Assembly (NCBI RefSeq): GCF_030272615.1
Contig: NC_081415.1
Coordinates: forward strand, 626,943,740-627,007,739
From: Cryptomeria japonica
Taxonomy: Eukaryota > Streptophyta > Pinopsida > Cupressales > Cupressaceae
Direction of reading: 5' to 3'
DNA: 64,000 nt
The position numbers were made by a program, and so were the translations under genes. The notes under the pieces were generated by a model that was not told where the DNA came from, ran no database searches, and was given only the letters and a program-made list of their open reading frames with translations. Shown here piece after piece: positions 11,031-22,079 of this stretch (position 1 is the stretch's first letter; every line of letters starts with the position of its first letter).

Positions 11031-12690
11031 GTGTTGAAGTCCCTTGATTATAGTAAGCCCTTTTCTCTATTTTCTTTTACTTCTTATCATACAGTGGCTG
11101 CAATACTTCTACAAAAGGATAATGAAGGATATGAACACCCTATAGATTTTTATAGCAAATCTTTACAAGTTGCAGAAATAAAATATGAAATTATGGAGAA
11201 ACAAGTGTATGCTCTGGTTAAGGCTATAAAAGCATTTAGGCCATATCTTGTGAATGCACAAGTAATTGCTTATGTCCCACATGCGACTGCCAAGGACATT
11301 TTATCTCAGTCCGAGGTCACTGGTAAAAGATGTAGATGGATAACCATAATTCAAGAGTTTGATTTAGAGATTAAAATTACTAAATTGGTAAGAGGTTTAG
11401 GTCTTGCTAAGCTAATGGCTGAATCAAACCTTCTTGATGTTGAGGTGAATAATGTTGAAATTAAGGACATCCCGGTCACAAGTATTGAGACACAACCCTG
11501 GTACTCAGAGATAGTGCATTTTTTAAGGGATACAACATATTCAGAGGGAATGACCCACAACCAGAGGACACTGAGACTAAAATCTCAAAAGTATGTCCTT
11601 ATTCAGGATGATCTATATTGGCAGAATAGAGATGGGGCACTGTTGATGTGCTTGGACAAATCCCAGGCTATAAAGATGTTAATTGAAATGCATAATGGAG
11701 TATGTGGAGGTCACTACTCTACCAAGACAACAACTGGTAAGATAGTCCAGGCTGGATATTATTGGCCTACTTTGTTCAAAGATGCCCATGAACATGTTCA
11801 GAGGTGTGACCCATGTCAAAAAATTTCTTCCAAATTGAAGTATGAGGGAGTTTTGCCCCTCAACCCAGTCATAGTGGAAGCCCCTTTTGTCCAATGGGGC
11901 ATTGATTTTATTGGAGAAATAGTTGAGAAATTAGGAAGAGGTCATAGGTGGATCATAGTGGCCACTAATTATTTCACTAAGTGGATTGAAGCTATACCCA
12001 CTAGAAGAGCCACAAGTAAGGTTGTTATTGATTTCTTGATGGATAATGTTATAACCAAATTTGGTGTTCCTGTAAAACTGGTAATGGATAATGTCATGAG
12101 CTACAGATCAGAGGAGTTCATTGAATTTTGCACCAGTCATGGAATAATTATGTCCTATTCTTCACCATATCATCCTCAGGGTAATGGGCAAGCTGAATCC
12201 AGCAATAAGCGTCTTCTGAACATTATTAAAAAAATCCTTGAGGAGAACAAAAGGTCTTAGGATCAGAAATTGAAGCTGGCCCTATGGGTAGATAGGGTTA
12301 GTGTCAAGAAAGCAATTGGTGTGTCATCTTTTGAGTTGGTTTATGGCATGCAATCTAGGATGCCAGTCAACAATCTTCTTCATGTATACAAGTTCCTGCA
12401 AGCTAAGGATATGGAGTTATCTGAACCTATGGAAGACAAAATGATTCAAATGGTGGAGGTGGAGGAAATTAGGACTATGGCCCATAAGAGAAATTTGAAA
12501 ATTCAGTTGCAATCCAAATATTAGTTTGACAAAAGAACCTTGTTAAGAAAGTTTCAAATTGGTGATATGGTTCTTCAATGGAATGTGAAAGGGCAAGATA
12601 AAGGAAAACACAAAACATTTGAGTCACTATGGATAGGCCCCTATGTGGTTTATGATCTTAATGGAAAGGATTCATATTTTTACAAAAAAT
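11031..12690 (+). pseudogene. G1 RNase H-like (connection) domain and integrase
   Basis: The first part (FSLFSFTSYHTVAAILLQKD..HPIDFYSKSL) is the normal gypsy RNase H position, but the first catalytic Asp is absent. Integrase follows: an HHCC-type zinc region (MHNGVCGGHYS...RCDPCQK), then catalytic residues in QWGIDFIGE (Asp), KLVMDNVMSY (Asp) and GNGQAESSNKR (Glu). After a stop at 12258-12260 (probably TGG to TAG) the C-terminal part continues (FELVYGMQSRMPVNNLL) and ends with an SH3-like tail (FQIGDMVLQWN..GPYVVYDLNGKDSYFY) near 12690. No chromodomain is seen. Confidence 0.85.
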
Positions 12691-12699
12691 GAATGGTGA

Positions 12700-13210
12700 G
12701 GTACACGAATTTCTAGTGCATGGACAATTCCTAAAGCATTACTTCTCTTAAGTCCATGCACAATAGGTTTTAGTCTGTACATATTATGTTTGTTTCTATT
12801 GGTTGTTTTTGGGCTTTTGTTTGGTCTATTCTCCAGAGTTTCTGTATTCTTGTGTTGATTTTGCAATCAACCATCCCCAATCAGAGCCGTTGTTATCACT
12901 ATTTTTGAGCTTGGGTAATATTGCTCCATAATCAGCTAAAATTTGCAAGGTAGTGCTTCGCATTTCATGTTGCCTCTGAGTTTTTGGGTCAAAAGGAGTT
13001 TAGGGTTTTTGAATTTTAACCTTTCCTATGTTCTGAAAGCCCTTGCATTCTATTTTTGTGTTACCTTTTTCCACATAATCGGAAGGGTAGGTCTATCGTG
13101 AAAGGGTCCCCCCCTTACGAATTGCCTTAGGTGGGTCTTTATTAAATTTTAATTATTTGCACCCTTTCCCTAAGTTTTGAGCTCTTTGTCAGGCCCCATA
13201 AAAAACATGC
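12700..13210. other. Non-coding DNA between G1 integrase and the tandem array
   Basis: T-rich sequence with no open frame that I can support. By position it is the 3' untranslated spacer of the G1 pol unit. Confidence 0.4.
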
Positions 13211-13218
13211 AAGTTCCA

Positions 13219-14045
13219 GCAAATCTAACAGTGTGCGCGGTCTTGCAAAGGAAATATGTGCGAGCTTTACCTTTCACGAAACAGTGAAAGGATAGGCGGG
13301 TCCCAAAAATAAGCGGATCCTTTGGATAAAGGCTGATCAACTTGGAGTTGATCCAACGGTGCGCGTGGATTCGTAGCCGAAAGTGGTCAAAGTTTACCTT
13401 CCACAAAGTAGCGAAAAAGTAGTGGGCCCGATGAAAAGGGTGACATGATAGGTAAAGAAGGTGCATCTCCTAGTTGATCTAATAGTTCACGTTGATTCGC
13501 GAAGAAAAGTTGCCAAAGGTTTATAGTCTGTGAAGTACCGAAAGAGATGGTGGACTTGGGTGGCTAGGTTAAAGGATGAAGCTAAAAGTTGAGCATCTGA
13601 CTCAAGATCTAACGGCTTGCATTATTTTGCTGGGCGAAATAACATGAAGTTTACCTTTTGCGAAGTAGCAAAATGAGGTGGCCACGTGTCTCAAAGGTGA
13701 TCCAATGATGAGCGTTATTTCATAGCCCGAAGATGCAAGGTTTTTAGACTTCGCGAAGCAGCAAAGACCGTTAGCGGTAATGTTTCCCTACGGTTAGTGA
13801 AAAGACAAGCAGTCACCGTGTGGAGTAAAGGTCGAGCAGATAATAGAAGATCTAATGGATGGCATTGTTTCACGTGGAAGAGATGTGTAAGGTTTATGCT
13901 CCGCAAAACAACAAAAGGAAGTTAGGGCCCGGTTTTAAGCAGCTTGACCCAGGTAAGGTAAAATACACCTGGGTTTCACAAGATCCAAAGGACAGTGCTG
14001 CTTTGCAATGAAAAGGTGCGCGGATTTTAACCTCTGTGAAACAAG
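13219..14045 (+). repeat. Degenerate ~130-bp tandem array downstream of G1 pol
   Basis: About seven diverged units begin with a GATCYAAYGGTGYRCG-like phrase at roughly 13219, 13350, 13476, 13606, 13699, 13849 and 13982. Each carries, 40-70 bases later, a phrase like AGGTTTACCTTTCGCGAAGYAGCGAAA. Spacings run from 93 to 150 bases. The array is richer in CG dinucleotides than its surroundings. Tandem repeats at the 3' side of pol are known in Tat-lineage gypsy elements, which fits G1. Confidence 0.65.
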
Positions 14046-14050
14046 GAAAG
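14046..14050. repeat. Target-site duplication of element E (left copy)
   Basis: GAAAG lies directly before the TG of E's left LTR and is repeated at 16103-16107 directly after its right end. Confidence 0.7.
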
Positions 14051-15107
14051 TGTTAGGTCCCGGAGACAACTGAGAGGGGGGCTGAATTAGTTGTCTAATA
14101 AATTCAAACCAAAAACCAATTAACCAAGTTAATGCTTAATACCGGTAAACCAGTTAAGTATGCCGATAAACAGTGTTAATAGTAAATTGTTATACCGGTA
14201 AAGATTAATGCATGAAACACAAACATAAAGTCATCCACAACACATAACACCAATATTTGTACGTGGAAACCCTGTAAGGGGAAAAACCACGGTGGCAAAC
14301 CTTACACACAATTAGATGATACTACTACAGATAGTAAGTGTACATAAATGGGGTCTACACATGCAGAAAGGCCAATAGCCTAGAGCTCACTGCTCAAACA
14401 CAAAATGGGAGTCACACTGACTATAGTTGGATTGTTAAATCCAATAAGAATGTACTGCACAAAATAGCATCTTCATATGCTGGATTCAGTACCGGTGTAA
14501 TGCTGATATGCTTCTACAAAAAACTAGCTTCACCTTCAAATGATGTCTTCGTGTATACCTCTACTTGATCTCGCATATACCTTCACTCAATTCTTTCTTG
14601 CATTCCACACTTGATCTTACAAATAAGATCTTACATTTATACCATACCCTAAGACCAATTTTAGTAGGTCGGCTCTACAACATATTACAATAAAATCATT
14701 TTACAAACAATATAATATCCAATGCAATAACCGATTAAACATGTCGGCTTAATGCATTTACATCAATAGTAAATCATCTCCATAGCGTGCCATGCTGATC
14801 TGGAAAAGATAAACTTGTCGGTGTAACCCTAGATAACCTGGACCTATTTGCCAGTAAAAGCAAATATGCAAATATGAATATGCCAATGATTAATTCTTCA
14901 AAACAAAGTGTCAACATGATGTCTTTGACATTACCAAGTGTCTTCCATATCATTCCAGATACCGGTGAACATTATATCCTGTCGGTGAACCATATACCAG
15001 TAACTATGCAATAGTTACTTGCTTGCCAGTGAATGTTGCTAGATCTCAAAGTGCTTGTTTGCAGTAGGTTTTGACATCAATGAAAAAACCATACCAAAAT
15101 ACCAACA
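14051..15107 (-). repeat. E left LTR (3' LTR in element orientation)
   Basis: The 1,057-bp sequence begins TGTTAGGTCCCGGAGACAAC and ends ATACCAAAATACCAACA, and is the reverse complement of the B-family LTR (1,058 and 1,066 bp). The adjacent TCTCCCCCTTTGGC at 15110-15122 is the complement of the polypurine tract. Confidence 0.85.
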
Positions 15108-15474
15108 ATCTCCCCCTTTGGCATTGATGGCAACACAAGATGGAAAAACCATCAAAGTGCCAAAACAGAAATGCCAAATACCAAAAACCAACAATCTCCA
15201 TTTCTCCCCCTTGGAGCAACATGTGTTTATCCAAAGATTTATTTTCAATACAAAACTCTCCTCAAAAGATAATGTGTTTTTCCATAGATATCTCTCTCCC
15301 TTTGACATCAAATGCCAAAGCTACAAAAATTAATTTTATACAAAATACCAACTACTCCCCCTGAGAAGTAGCTTCCTCATTAAAGACCAGAATAAAGATT
15401 TGTCTTTTTAATTCTACCAGTTGATGACAATCATCAACTGTCTAAGTCTCTACCGATAGTGGTATGACTTCAAG

Positions 15475-16075
15475 CTAATCTCTGAGATATTCAAAAGTCT
15501 CCTTAGGAAAAGGTTTTGTGAAAATATCTGCAAGTTGTTCTTTAGTATTCACATAAACCAGTTTTATCTCCTTTTCTTCAACTTTTTCCCTTAGAAAATT
15601 CAGTTTGATAGAAACATGTTTTGTTTTAGAATGTAATATCGGATTCCTAGATATATCAATTGCTGCAGTGTTATCACAATATATAGTAATAGGTTCCTTG
15701 CATTTTACCTTTATGTCTTTCAACATTTGCTTAAGCCATAATACCTGTGTACAGTTAGTTGTTGCTGCAACATATTCTGATTCTGCTGTTGATAAAGATG
15801 TACAACTTTGTTTTACTCAACCAAGAAACTAATCTCTTTCCAAGAAAGAACACTCCTCCAGTGGTGCTCTTTCTATCATCCACATCTCCTGCCCAATTTG
15901 CATCTGTGTATGCACATAGGTCAAAATTTTCATCTTTAGGATACCATAATCCAAGATTTGTTGTGCCTTTTAAGTACCGAAAAATCCTTTTCACTGTTGA
16001 TTCATGATTTTCCCTAGGATTACTTTGAAATCTAGAAACAATACATACTGCATTCATAATATCAGGCCTGGTTTG
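15475..16075 (-). pseudogene. E: copia RT C-terminus and RNase H fragment
   Basis: Two minus-strand blocks separated by a frameshift carry copia RNase H sequence: TRPDIMNAVCIVSRFQSNPR, YTDANWAGDVDDRKSTTGGV, then ITIYCDNTAAIDISRNPILH and LADIFTKPFPKETFEYLRD. YTDANWAGD contains a conserved acidic position that B has lost (YTYANWVGD). All upstream gag, protease, integrase and most of RT are deleted. Confidence 0.85.
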
Positions 16076-16102
16076 TGACAAAACCATACCAAAATACCAA
16101 AA

Positions 16103-16107
16103 GAAAG
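16103..16107. repeat. Target-site duplication of element E (right copy)
   Basis: GAAAG matches 14046-14050. Confidence 0.7.
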
Positions 16108-16429
16108 GAGAAAAACATAAAAAATGTTATGATCCGTTGGAGCCATTTTTCGAATTCGGTTGTGAATTCAATTCTGAACTGATTGCCAAAGCATGCGGTT
16201 TTAAATGCTTTAATTCATTGCTCTGTTGCCATATTTAGCTTCACATCAATTGGACATTGACATCATTTCAAAGAGTTCTGCAGAGGAGTTGGTGCATAGA
16301 GCGAATTTCTTCAAACAACCAGTGAGTTTTTTCATGTTGCTTGATTGTTACTACTTGAATTTAGATCATTGCATGCTCGTTTTCTCAGAGGTTAGTCATA
16401 ATTTTAATTAATATAGCTCTGATTCCAGG
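16108..16429 (+). other. Probable 5' leader exon and intron of ORF X
   Basis: A donor-like CCA|GTGAGT ends a possible exon at about 16321, and an acceptor-like GCTCTGATTCCAG ends at 16428, directly before the ATG at 16430. The open frame upstream (SSAEELVHRANFFKQP) does not join in frame with ORF X, so it would be untranslated. The sequence directly continues the tandem array once element E is removed. Confidence 0.35.
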
Positions 16430-17547
16430 ATGGCACCAAGAAGGGATTTCAAGGGGAAGGTGAATTATCAGGATAGAAACATATGTGATGATTTCTTGGA
16501 ACAACTGATTATGTCCACAAATGTCATGGCCAAATTTAAAGAATCGGTACCTAAAGCTCCCCGTCTAAGAATTGGAGATGGTTTGTATGACAAAGGCAAC
16601 TGGTTGAGAGATCCACATATATGGATATCAGCTCTGGGTCTTTTCAAAGTAGGATTCAGTCAAAGACATGCCCTTGCCCCAATGAATAGCATATGGGAAT
16701 TAGATGTAGGAAAGCTCATAGTCCCTGGGGTTTTCATGGATGTAGATTTGTTAACCCAGATTGCACACAATTATGACCCTATGGCTAAATGTATTAGGAA
16801 TGTGAATGGAAGAGCCTTAATTTAGATTAATGATGATGAATTTAGGAAGGTGTTTAAGCTCAGTGAGGTATCAAATTACTTAGAGCCTATCAATTTTGAA
16901 ACGTTAGCCTAGATTTACAATGTACAAAGGGATCACCTCAGGAGTGGACCTTTGAAAGAGTTTTTGGTTAAAATAGGAGGGTTAACTATTGTAGGCCCTA
17001 GTACCATGGAGCCTTTCTCCCTGAATTTGTTTACTCTAAGGGCTAAAGGCATGTATTGGTCACTATGTCAGATTTTTGGGGAAGATGTTGAAACCATCAT
17101 GCCAACTCGTTACATGTTAATGATAGCATAGATTCTAAACTCCTCTCTAGTAGTAACCTTTGATTATGCACCTTACCTAACTGATGCAATTCATGTAGGG
17201 CTAGTGGGTATAAAAAGTGGTAAGGTGGATAGACCATTTGGATGGTACTCCCTTCTCATGCACATGTTTTTATTTAAAGGTGCTAATTACTTTGCTAGTT
17301 AAATGGATCTGGTTTGCTGATTACTGATGCATGTACAACTATGGAGCACCGTTTTGTCCTCGGACAGAGAGGATGCCAGCTACCTAAAGTTTGACATATG
17401 CTTTGCATCTAAGATTAGGATTCTCTTATATTCAAAGAACCCTAGGATCTTGAGGATTTTTTCAATGGCATGTTCAGGAAGAGAGCAATATGCAAAGGTA
17501 GGCCACACCAATTCCATTTCCCAGAGGATTTAATTAGAAATGAGTTC
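16430..17547 (+). pseudogene. ORF X, 5' part: unknown conserved-looking protein, interrupted by G2
   Basis: The frame starts MAPRRDFKGKVNYQDRNICD and runs through GDGLYDKGNWLRDPHIWISA, VFMDVDLLTQIAHNYDPMAK, GGLTIVGPSTMEPFSLNLF and RPFGWYSLLMHMFLFKGANY. It is broken by four in-frame stops before 17310 (at least three are TAG after codons that look like former CAG) and one frameshift near 17400. I do not recognise a named family. It is not gag, RT, integrase or a transposase that I know. The last codons before G2 (PEDLIRNEF) continue in frame on the far side of G2 at 33605. It lies on the same strand as G1, directly after G1's tandem array, and is probably an accessory gene of G1. Confidence 0.55.
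17543..17547. repeat. Target-site duplication of G2 (left copy)
   Basis: AGTTC precedes the TG of the left LTR and is repeated at 33600-33604. Confidence 0.9.
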
Positions 17548-19364
17548 TGTAGTCACATAAATCTGTCCACTTAATTAAATGAATACGTAGTATTTATTTG
17601 ATTATTTAACCATCAATTAATAATTAATTAAATTAATATTTAATTAATTCATCTTAACCCTCTTCTCCTATTAATTAAATAAATTATTCAATTTATTTGA
17701 TTTAATTCACTTAACCAAATTCAGACCATTAATTAAATAAATAAATCATATTTATTTAATTAAATCTTCTCTCACATTTAAATAAATTAATATTTATTTA
17801 AAACCCCCAAAATCCCACCTCTCACATTTAAATAAATTAACATTTATTTAAATCACCTTTATCCTCCACCCACTTGTATTTTCCTACAAATGCAAGTTGC
17901 ACAATTATTTTAAATAAATAATTTATTTAAATCACCTTTATCCTCCACCCACTTGTATTTTCCTACAAAAGCAAGTTGCACAACTATTTTAAATAAATTA
18001 TTTATTTAAAATCCTATTTATCCTCACCCACTTGAAACCTTTAATGGTTTCCCTTAAAGTATTCAAACTTGATGGCTTTAAAGTCTTCAAACTTGATGGC
18101 TTCCTTCTATAATCTTCTTAAGACTTTAATGGTTTTCCTTAAAGTCTTCAAGCCTTTAATGGTTTCCCTCAAAGTCTTCAAGCATTTTAATGCTTTATCT
18201 TCATTTTTCTCATTTAAATAAATTAATATTTATTTGAATATTTATCCAAATGCAAATTACACCATTTAATTGAAATAAATGATTTTATTTTAATTGAAAA
18301 TACCAAAATTTCTCCCACTTGCATTTTCCTACAAAATCCACTTGTATGCCTAAACCCCTTCTAGATTCTTCTAACCCCTTCCTAATTAATTTAATCCATC
18401 CCCTAATTATTGTCACATTCCTAAGCAAAATGGAGTCACTTCTCAAAGCCTAAAAGTCTTGGATAACCTTTGAAAGCTTCCAACCTTCAACCACTAAATG
18501 GCTCAAAGTCTTTGATAACCATTGAAGGCTTTCAACCTTCAACAACTTAATCCCCAAAGTCTCCAATAACCATTAATGGTTAATTCAACCCTCCCACATG
18601 GTTAAAACATTTGTTTTGACTCAACCTCTACCCAACCCAAAGGTCTCATCAGGCCATTAATGCTTTGACCATGATTATCTCTTAAACATTTGCACAAAGG
18701 TTTATCCTTGCATTAACTCCTAATCCAGTGGGTAATCCTAATTTAGGCTTGACCCTTACCTTCTAGATAACCATGAAGTCTTCTCAGGCCTTTAATGCCT
18801 CCAACCTCCTCTCTCAACCCAATCCTATGTTGAAACTTGTCACCATTTTATTGGTGCCAATTGTGCACATGGATCCCCAACTTTCAATCCTAACCCTTGT
18901 TAAGATTGCTCAATCTTAACCCTTCATTTCCCTATTTCTTCTATAAATAGAACCCTTCTCCTCAAGCAAAAGGAGAAGCATTTTAGAGTATTGTTGTTAT
19001 ACTGGCATTAGCATAGAGCTTTTTCATAGCATCACTATCTACTCTAGCATAGTATTTAGCTTTTCATTTCATATTTGAAGCTTAGTATTAAATCTCAATC
19101 CTCCATAAGCATCCATAGTGCAAAAAGCTGCTGAGAGCTACACTCATTTGGGACTTGGAGAGGAGAGGAACAAGGGAGGAGCAACTATGAGCATCTTGAT
19201 TAGCTATTTCATTTTATGTTTATATGCTTTCTATTTCATGCTTAATATCTCTCTTGATATGCCTGTTTAGGATAATCTTTTGTTGCTAACACTAACGTTT
19301 GTTTCTTGTGCTCTTGTGTGTGTTGCCATCAAACAGATTTTCTAATCCTTTTTGCAGAGCATCA
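17548..19364 (+). repeat. G2 5' LTR
   Basis: It begins TGTAGTCACATAAATCTG and ends AGCATCA. The first 800 bases are AT-rich with many TTAATTAA and ATTTAAAT blocks, including a 79-bp tandem duplication whose units start at 17851 and 17930. A TATAAATA box at 18942-18949 is followed by a pyrimidine-rich start region. A short inverted pair around it (CTTCTCCT..AGGAGAAG) could form a hairpin at the 5' end of the transcript. Confidence 0.95.
18942..18949 (+). promoter_or_regulatory. TATA box of the G2 5' LTR
   Basis: TATAAATA sits 1,394 bases into the LTR, with the same motif at 33177-33184 in the other LTR. Transcription would start about 30 bases downstream. Confidence 0.6.
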
Positions 19365-19366
19365 TT

Positions 19367-19386
19367 TGGTGAACCCGACGTGAATC
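19367..19386 (+). promoter_or_regulatory. G2 primer-binding site, probably for tRNA-Trp
   Basis: TGGTGAACCCGACGTGAATC lies two bases after the LTR. Its complement ends in CCA and matches, over about 20 bases, the 3' end of plant cytosolic tRNA-Trp as I remember it. The tRNA identity is from memory and should be checked. Confidence 0.7.
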
Positions 19387-22079
19387 CAAACACCAAAAAG
19401 ATCATTTTTTTTTTAACCAATAACATGTTTGAATGTTGAAAATGTCACACAGGTTGCGATTTTGACACTGTTTTGGTGCGTTTGGCATTATTTTGGCGCT
19501 ATTCCCCCTGTTTCAGTGCTTTTCCCTTCTCTGTCTTTCCCTTTCTTTTAATACGTTTGTGTTAAATAGTGCCTCTGTTCAAACGCAGACTAGCGCTATT
19601 GTAACAAAACGTTGTACAAATCACCTTGTAACCAAAAAAAAAAAAAAAAAAAATTAGGCTTGTAGAAGCCCACCAAATAGGCGGATTTTACTAACTATTT
19701 TTCTCTTTTGTGCAGATTTAAATTAGATTAAAGAGTAGATTTATATTTTTTACTAACTTGTTTTTGAAGTTGGTTTTAAAAATGAATTCACTTTTTATTT
19801 TGGTTTAAAATTAACTTCACATTTCAAATTTGGGCTTTTGAAAAAGAATCACACATTTGTTTGGGGCTCTTAAAAAGAATTTCATTGTTCAAAGGTAAAA
19901 AGAACCACAAACTTATACAAAAACAACTTTATTTTTTTTGCAAGTTAGGAAACAAACTTCGTTTTGGTGCTTAAAATCAACAAGGCAAATTTTATTTCTT
20001 GCATCAAGATAAAACTCACAATCCACACTTCCATTTTTGGTGCAAATAAAATTCACAATCAACTTGTCTCATTTTCAAAGCAATTTTACTTCATGCAAAC
20101 GTGTTTTTCATTAAGTTGACCAGAATTTCAAATTCTAGTTTACTCAAACAATTGCCTTTGAAAATTAAAAAGAACACCATGATTGTTGGAGCAACATCTC
20201 CAAATAGTTAGATCACATTGCAATGACAGATTAAAAAGAACAAGTGTTTTTCGTGCTTGGCACACTTGTGCAAAGAGTTGGTCGAGTGGTCCTACTTCTA
20301 ACACACACTATCCTCTCCCTTGGCTTTCGTGGTCCTAGGTGCAAGAGAAAAGTGTTAGTAACACTCAAAATTTTATCTTTTTAAGAGAGGCCTGCCAAGA
20401 GACACATCACTCTTGGGACCGACCTTGAGCGGTAAATCCTTCGAGCCGCTATAGAAATCAGGTGTGAGCGAAAGCTGTAGCCTTGGGTATAGCTGTTCCT
20501 ACAGTGTAACTGGCCGAAAGGACAAATGGGCCCCACCACCAGTTACAAGGCTCTTAAGTGAGTCACTGCAGAATGAACTTATGTCTAAAAACATCGAACA
20601 TGACTAAACACCTTTAAGTAGTAGCCCACCCGTTCTATTGATTGAGGATATTTGAGGTATAATTTAGTGCAAGAGCATAGATGGTTTTGCTCCCAAGATA
20701 CTCACCATACATATTTCCTTGAGTAGAAACATAGCTTTTTGAAAGGTCACTTGTGGCTTGATAAAAGTGGTGACTCCCCCATCATAGGGATCATCTATTT
20801 GTTATGCTCGTGCAAGACTTAGTATATCACATCCTTACCTGCCACGGCGGGATTGATAAGGTATGTAGTACCAAAGTCGAAGAAATATCAAGATGTGGGC
20901 TAAATTTATCACAACTGGCCATTTGACCTTAGGGATAAAGAGTGTTTGAAGTGTGTTCGTTTTACAGACCTAGTGCAAATTGAGCCGACTTCAGGCTTTG
21001 GAATTACACCTTAAAATAAATCTAAAGGAAGGGTCAAAAACAAGTCCAAGGATTGGGTTGATCTAGACCCATACTCATTTGTGCCTTTTGAGGCAACATT
21101 CTTGTGTTTGTGTGCTTGCTTTGTTTTCTTGTCAAAGAAAAATCAGAAAATCAATCCCAAAAACAAAGTATTCATCCAACATCTGTCAACACAACCAAAA
21201 ACATCAAAAACAAGGTACAAACAAACAAAGAATCAAAAATTTATGACCATTCTTCACATCTTGCGAAAGAAGAAGTGTCATCAGAATATCACCTTGAAAA
21301 GGAGACCACTAAGCTCAAAGGCTTTGATCAACAGGAGGAAATTCTTCTATCTCAATAGACAAATCTTTGTCTCACATAGAGTCTTTCTACATCGCATGCG
21401 TCTCTATCTTCAAGGTAAAACAAACGAGTTTGATTCCGAATCATTGAACCGCAGAGCTTTTATGCAATATAGAGCTCTGAGTTATCACAAAAATCAAGGA
21501 GGAAAGATTAATCCCAACTTCTTCCCAAACATCTGTATCACCTACAACACAGCTCGAGAAATGCCACCAACGCCTGAAAGGGAAGAAGTAGAGTTTGTTC
21601 CATTTGTAACACAAAGTTTTTATTAAAGTTGAAAACAAAACATCCATCATCTCATTCATACATCATTTTTCCATCATCAATTCATCCCAAAACTCTCAAA
21701 ACATTAAGAGGTTCTTGTCCCAAGATTCCTTTTTTAGATATTGCTTGAAATCAAACACATCACATCACTTTTAGATTGTTTCTACATCTAGGATAAGCTC
21801 ATCCTAAGAGACACATCTACGCAGGTTAAAACTAGTTCATGAGTGAATCCTCTCATTGCTAGGTAGTCAAAATCTGTAACACATCTCAGATTTCTCTACA
21901 CCTTATCACATCCAAACTTATCAAACAAACAAGCAATTCAAAGAAAGGAATTTCGGTTACATCTACCTTAAAAGTGCTAGAGATCCCCATACAACACAAA
22001 TCACCAACCAATCAATATTTCATTTCATCACCAACTCATCATCATCTTCAATCAACTTCAAAACAAACTTGCAAACAAA
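19387..22079 (+). other. G2 untranslated leader
   Basis: This 2.7-kb stretch between primer-binding site and gag holds an A-run at 19634-19653. The block 20380-20900 is less AT-rich and looks structured (GACCGACCTTGAGCGGTAAA, CCTTCGAGCCGCTATAG, GTGGTGACTCCCCC). The longest open frame (about 21081-21626) starts at GTG, has no recognisable domain and strongly biased composition, so I do not call it a gene. Packaging, dimerisation or splicing signals would be expected here, but none can be assigned. Confidence 0.6.

Larger units (their letters stand above)
14051..16102 (-). mobile_element. Element E: internally deleted Ty1/copia retrotransposon
   Basis: E lies on the minus strand. It keeps one complete LTR (14051-15107), a polypurine tract just right of it, and a 3' pol fragment. 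It then jumps straight to the last 27 bases of the other LTR (16076-16102), identical but for one base to the matching end of element B's LTR. GAAAG flanks both sides, so this is a single insertion that later lost about 4.6 kb. The deletion junction shows a 2-base overlap (TG) between the RT sequence and the LTR tail, pointing to illegitimate recombination. E belongs to the same family as B. Confidence 0.8.

Noticed and set aside
19634-19653. A-run as the poly(A) tail of a retroposed sequence
   Set aside because: It lies inside the G2 leader near the primer-binding site, and no retroposon body or duplication flanks it.
21081-21626. 181-codon open frame in the G2 leader as a separate gene
   Set aside because: It starts at GTG, is rich in Lys/Asn/Gln and shows no domain. 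Nothing distinguishes it from chance in an A-rich leader.
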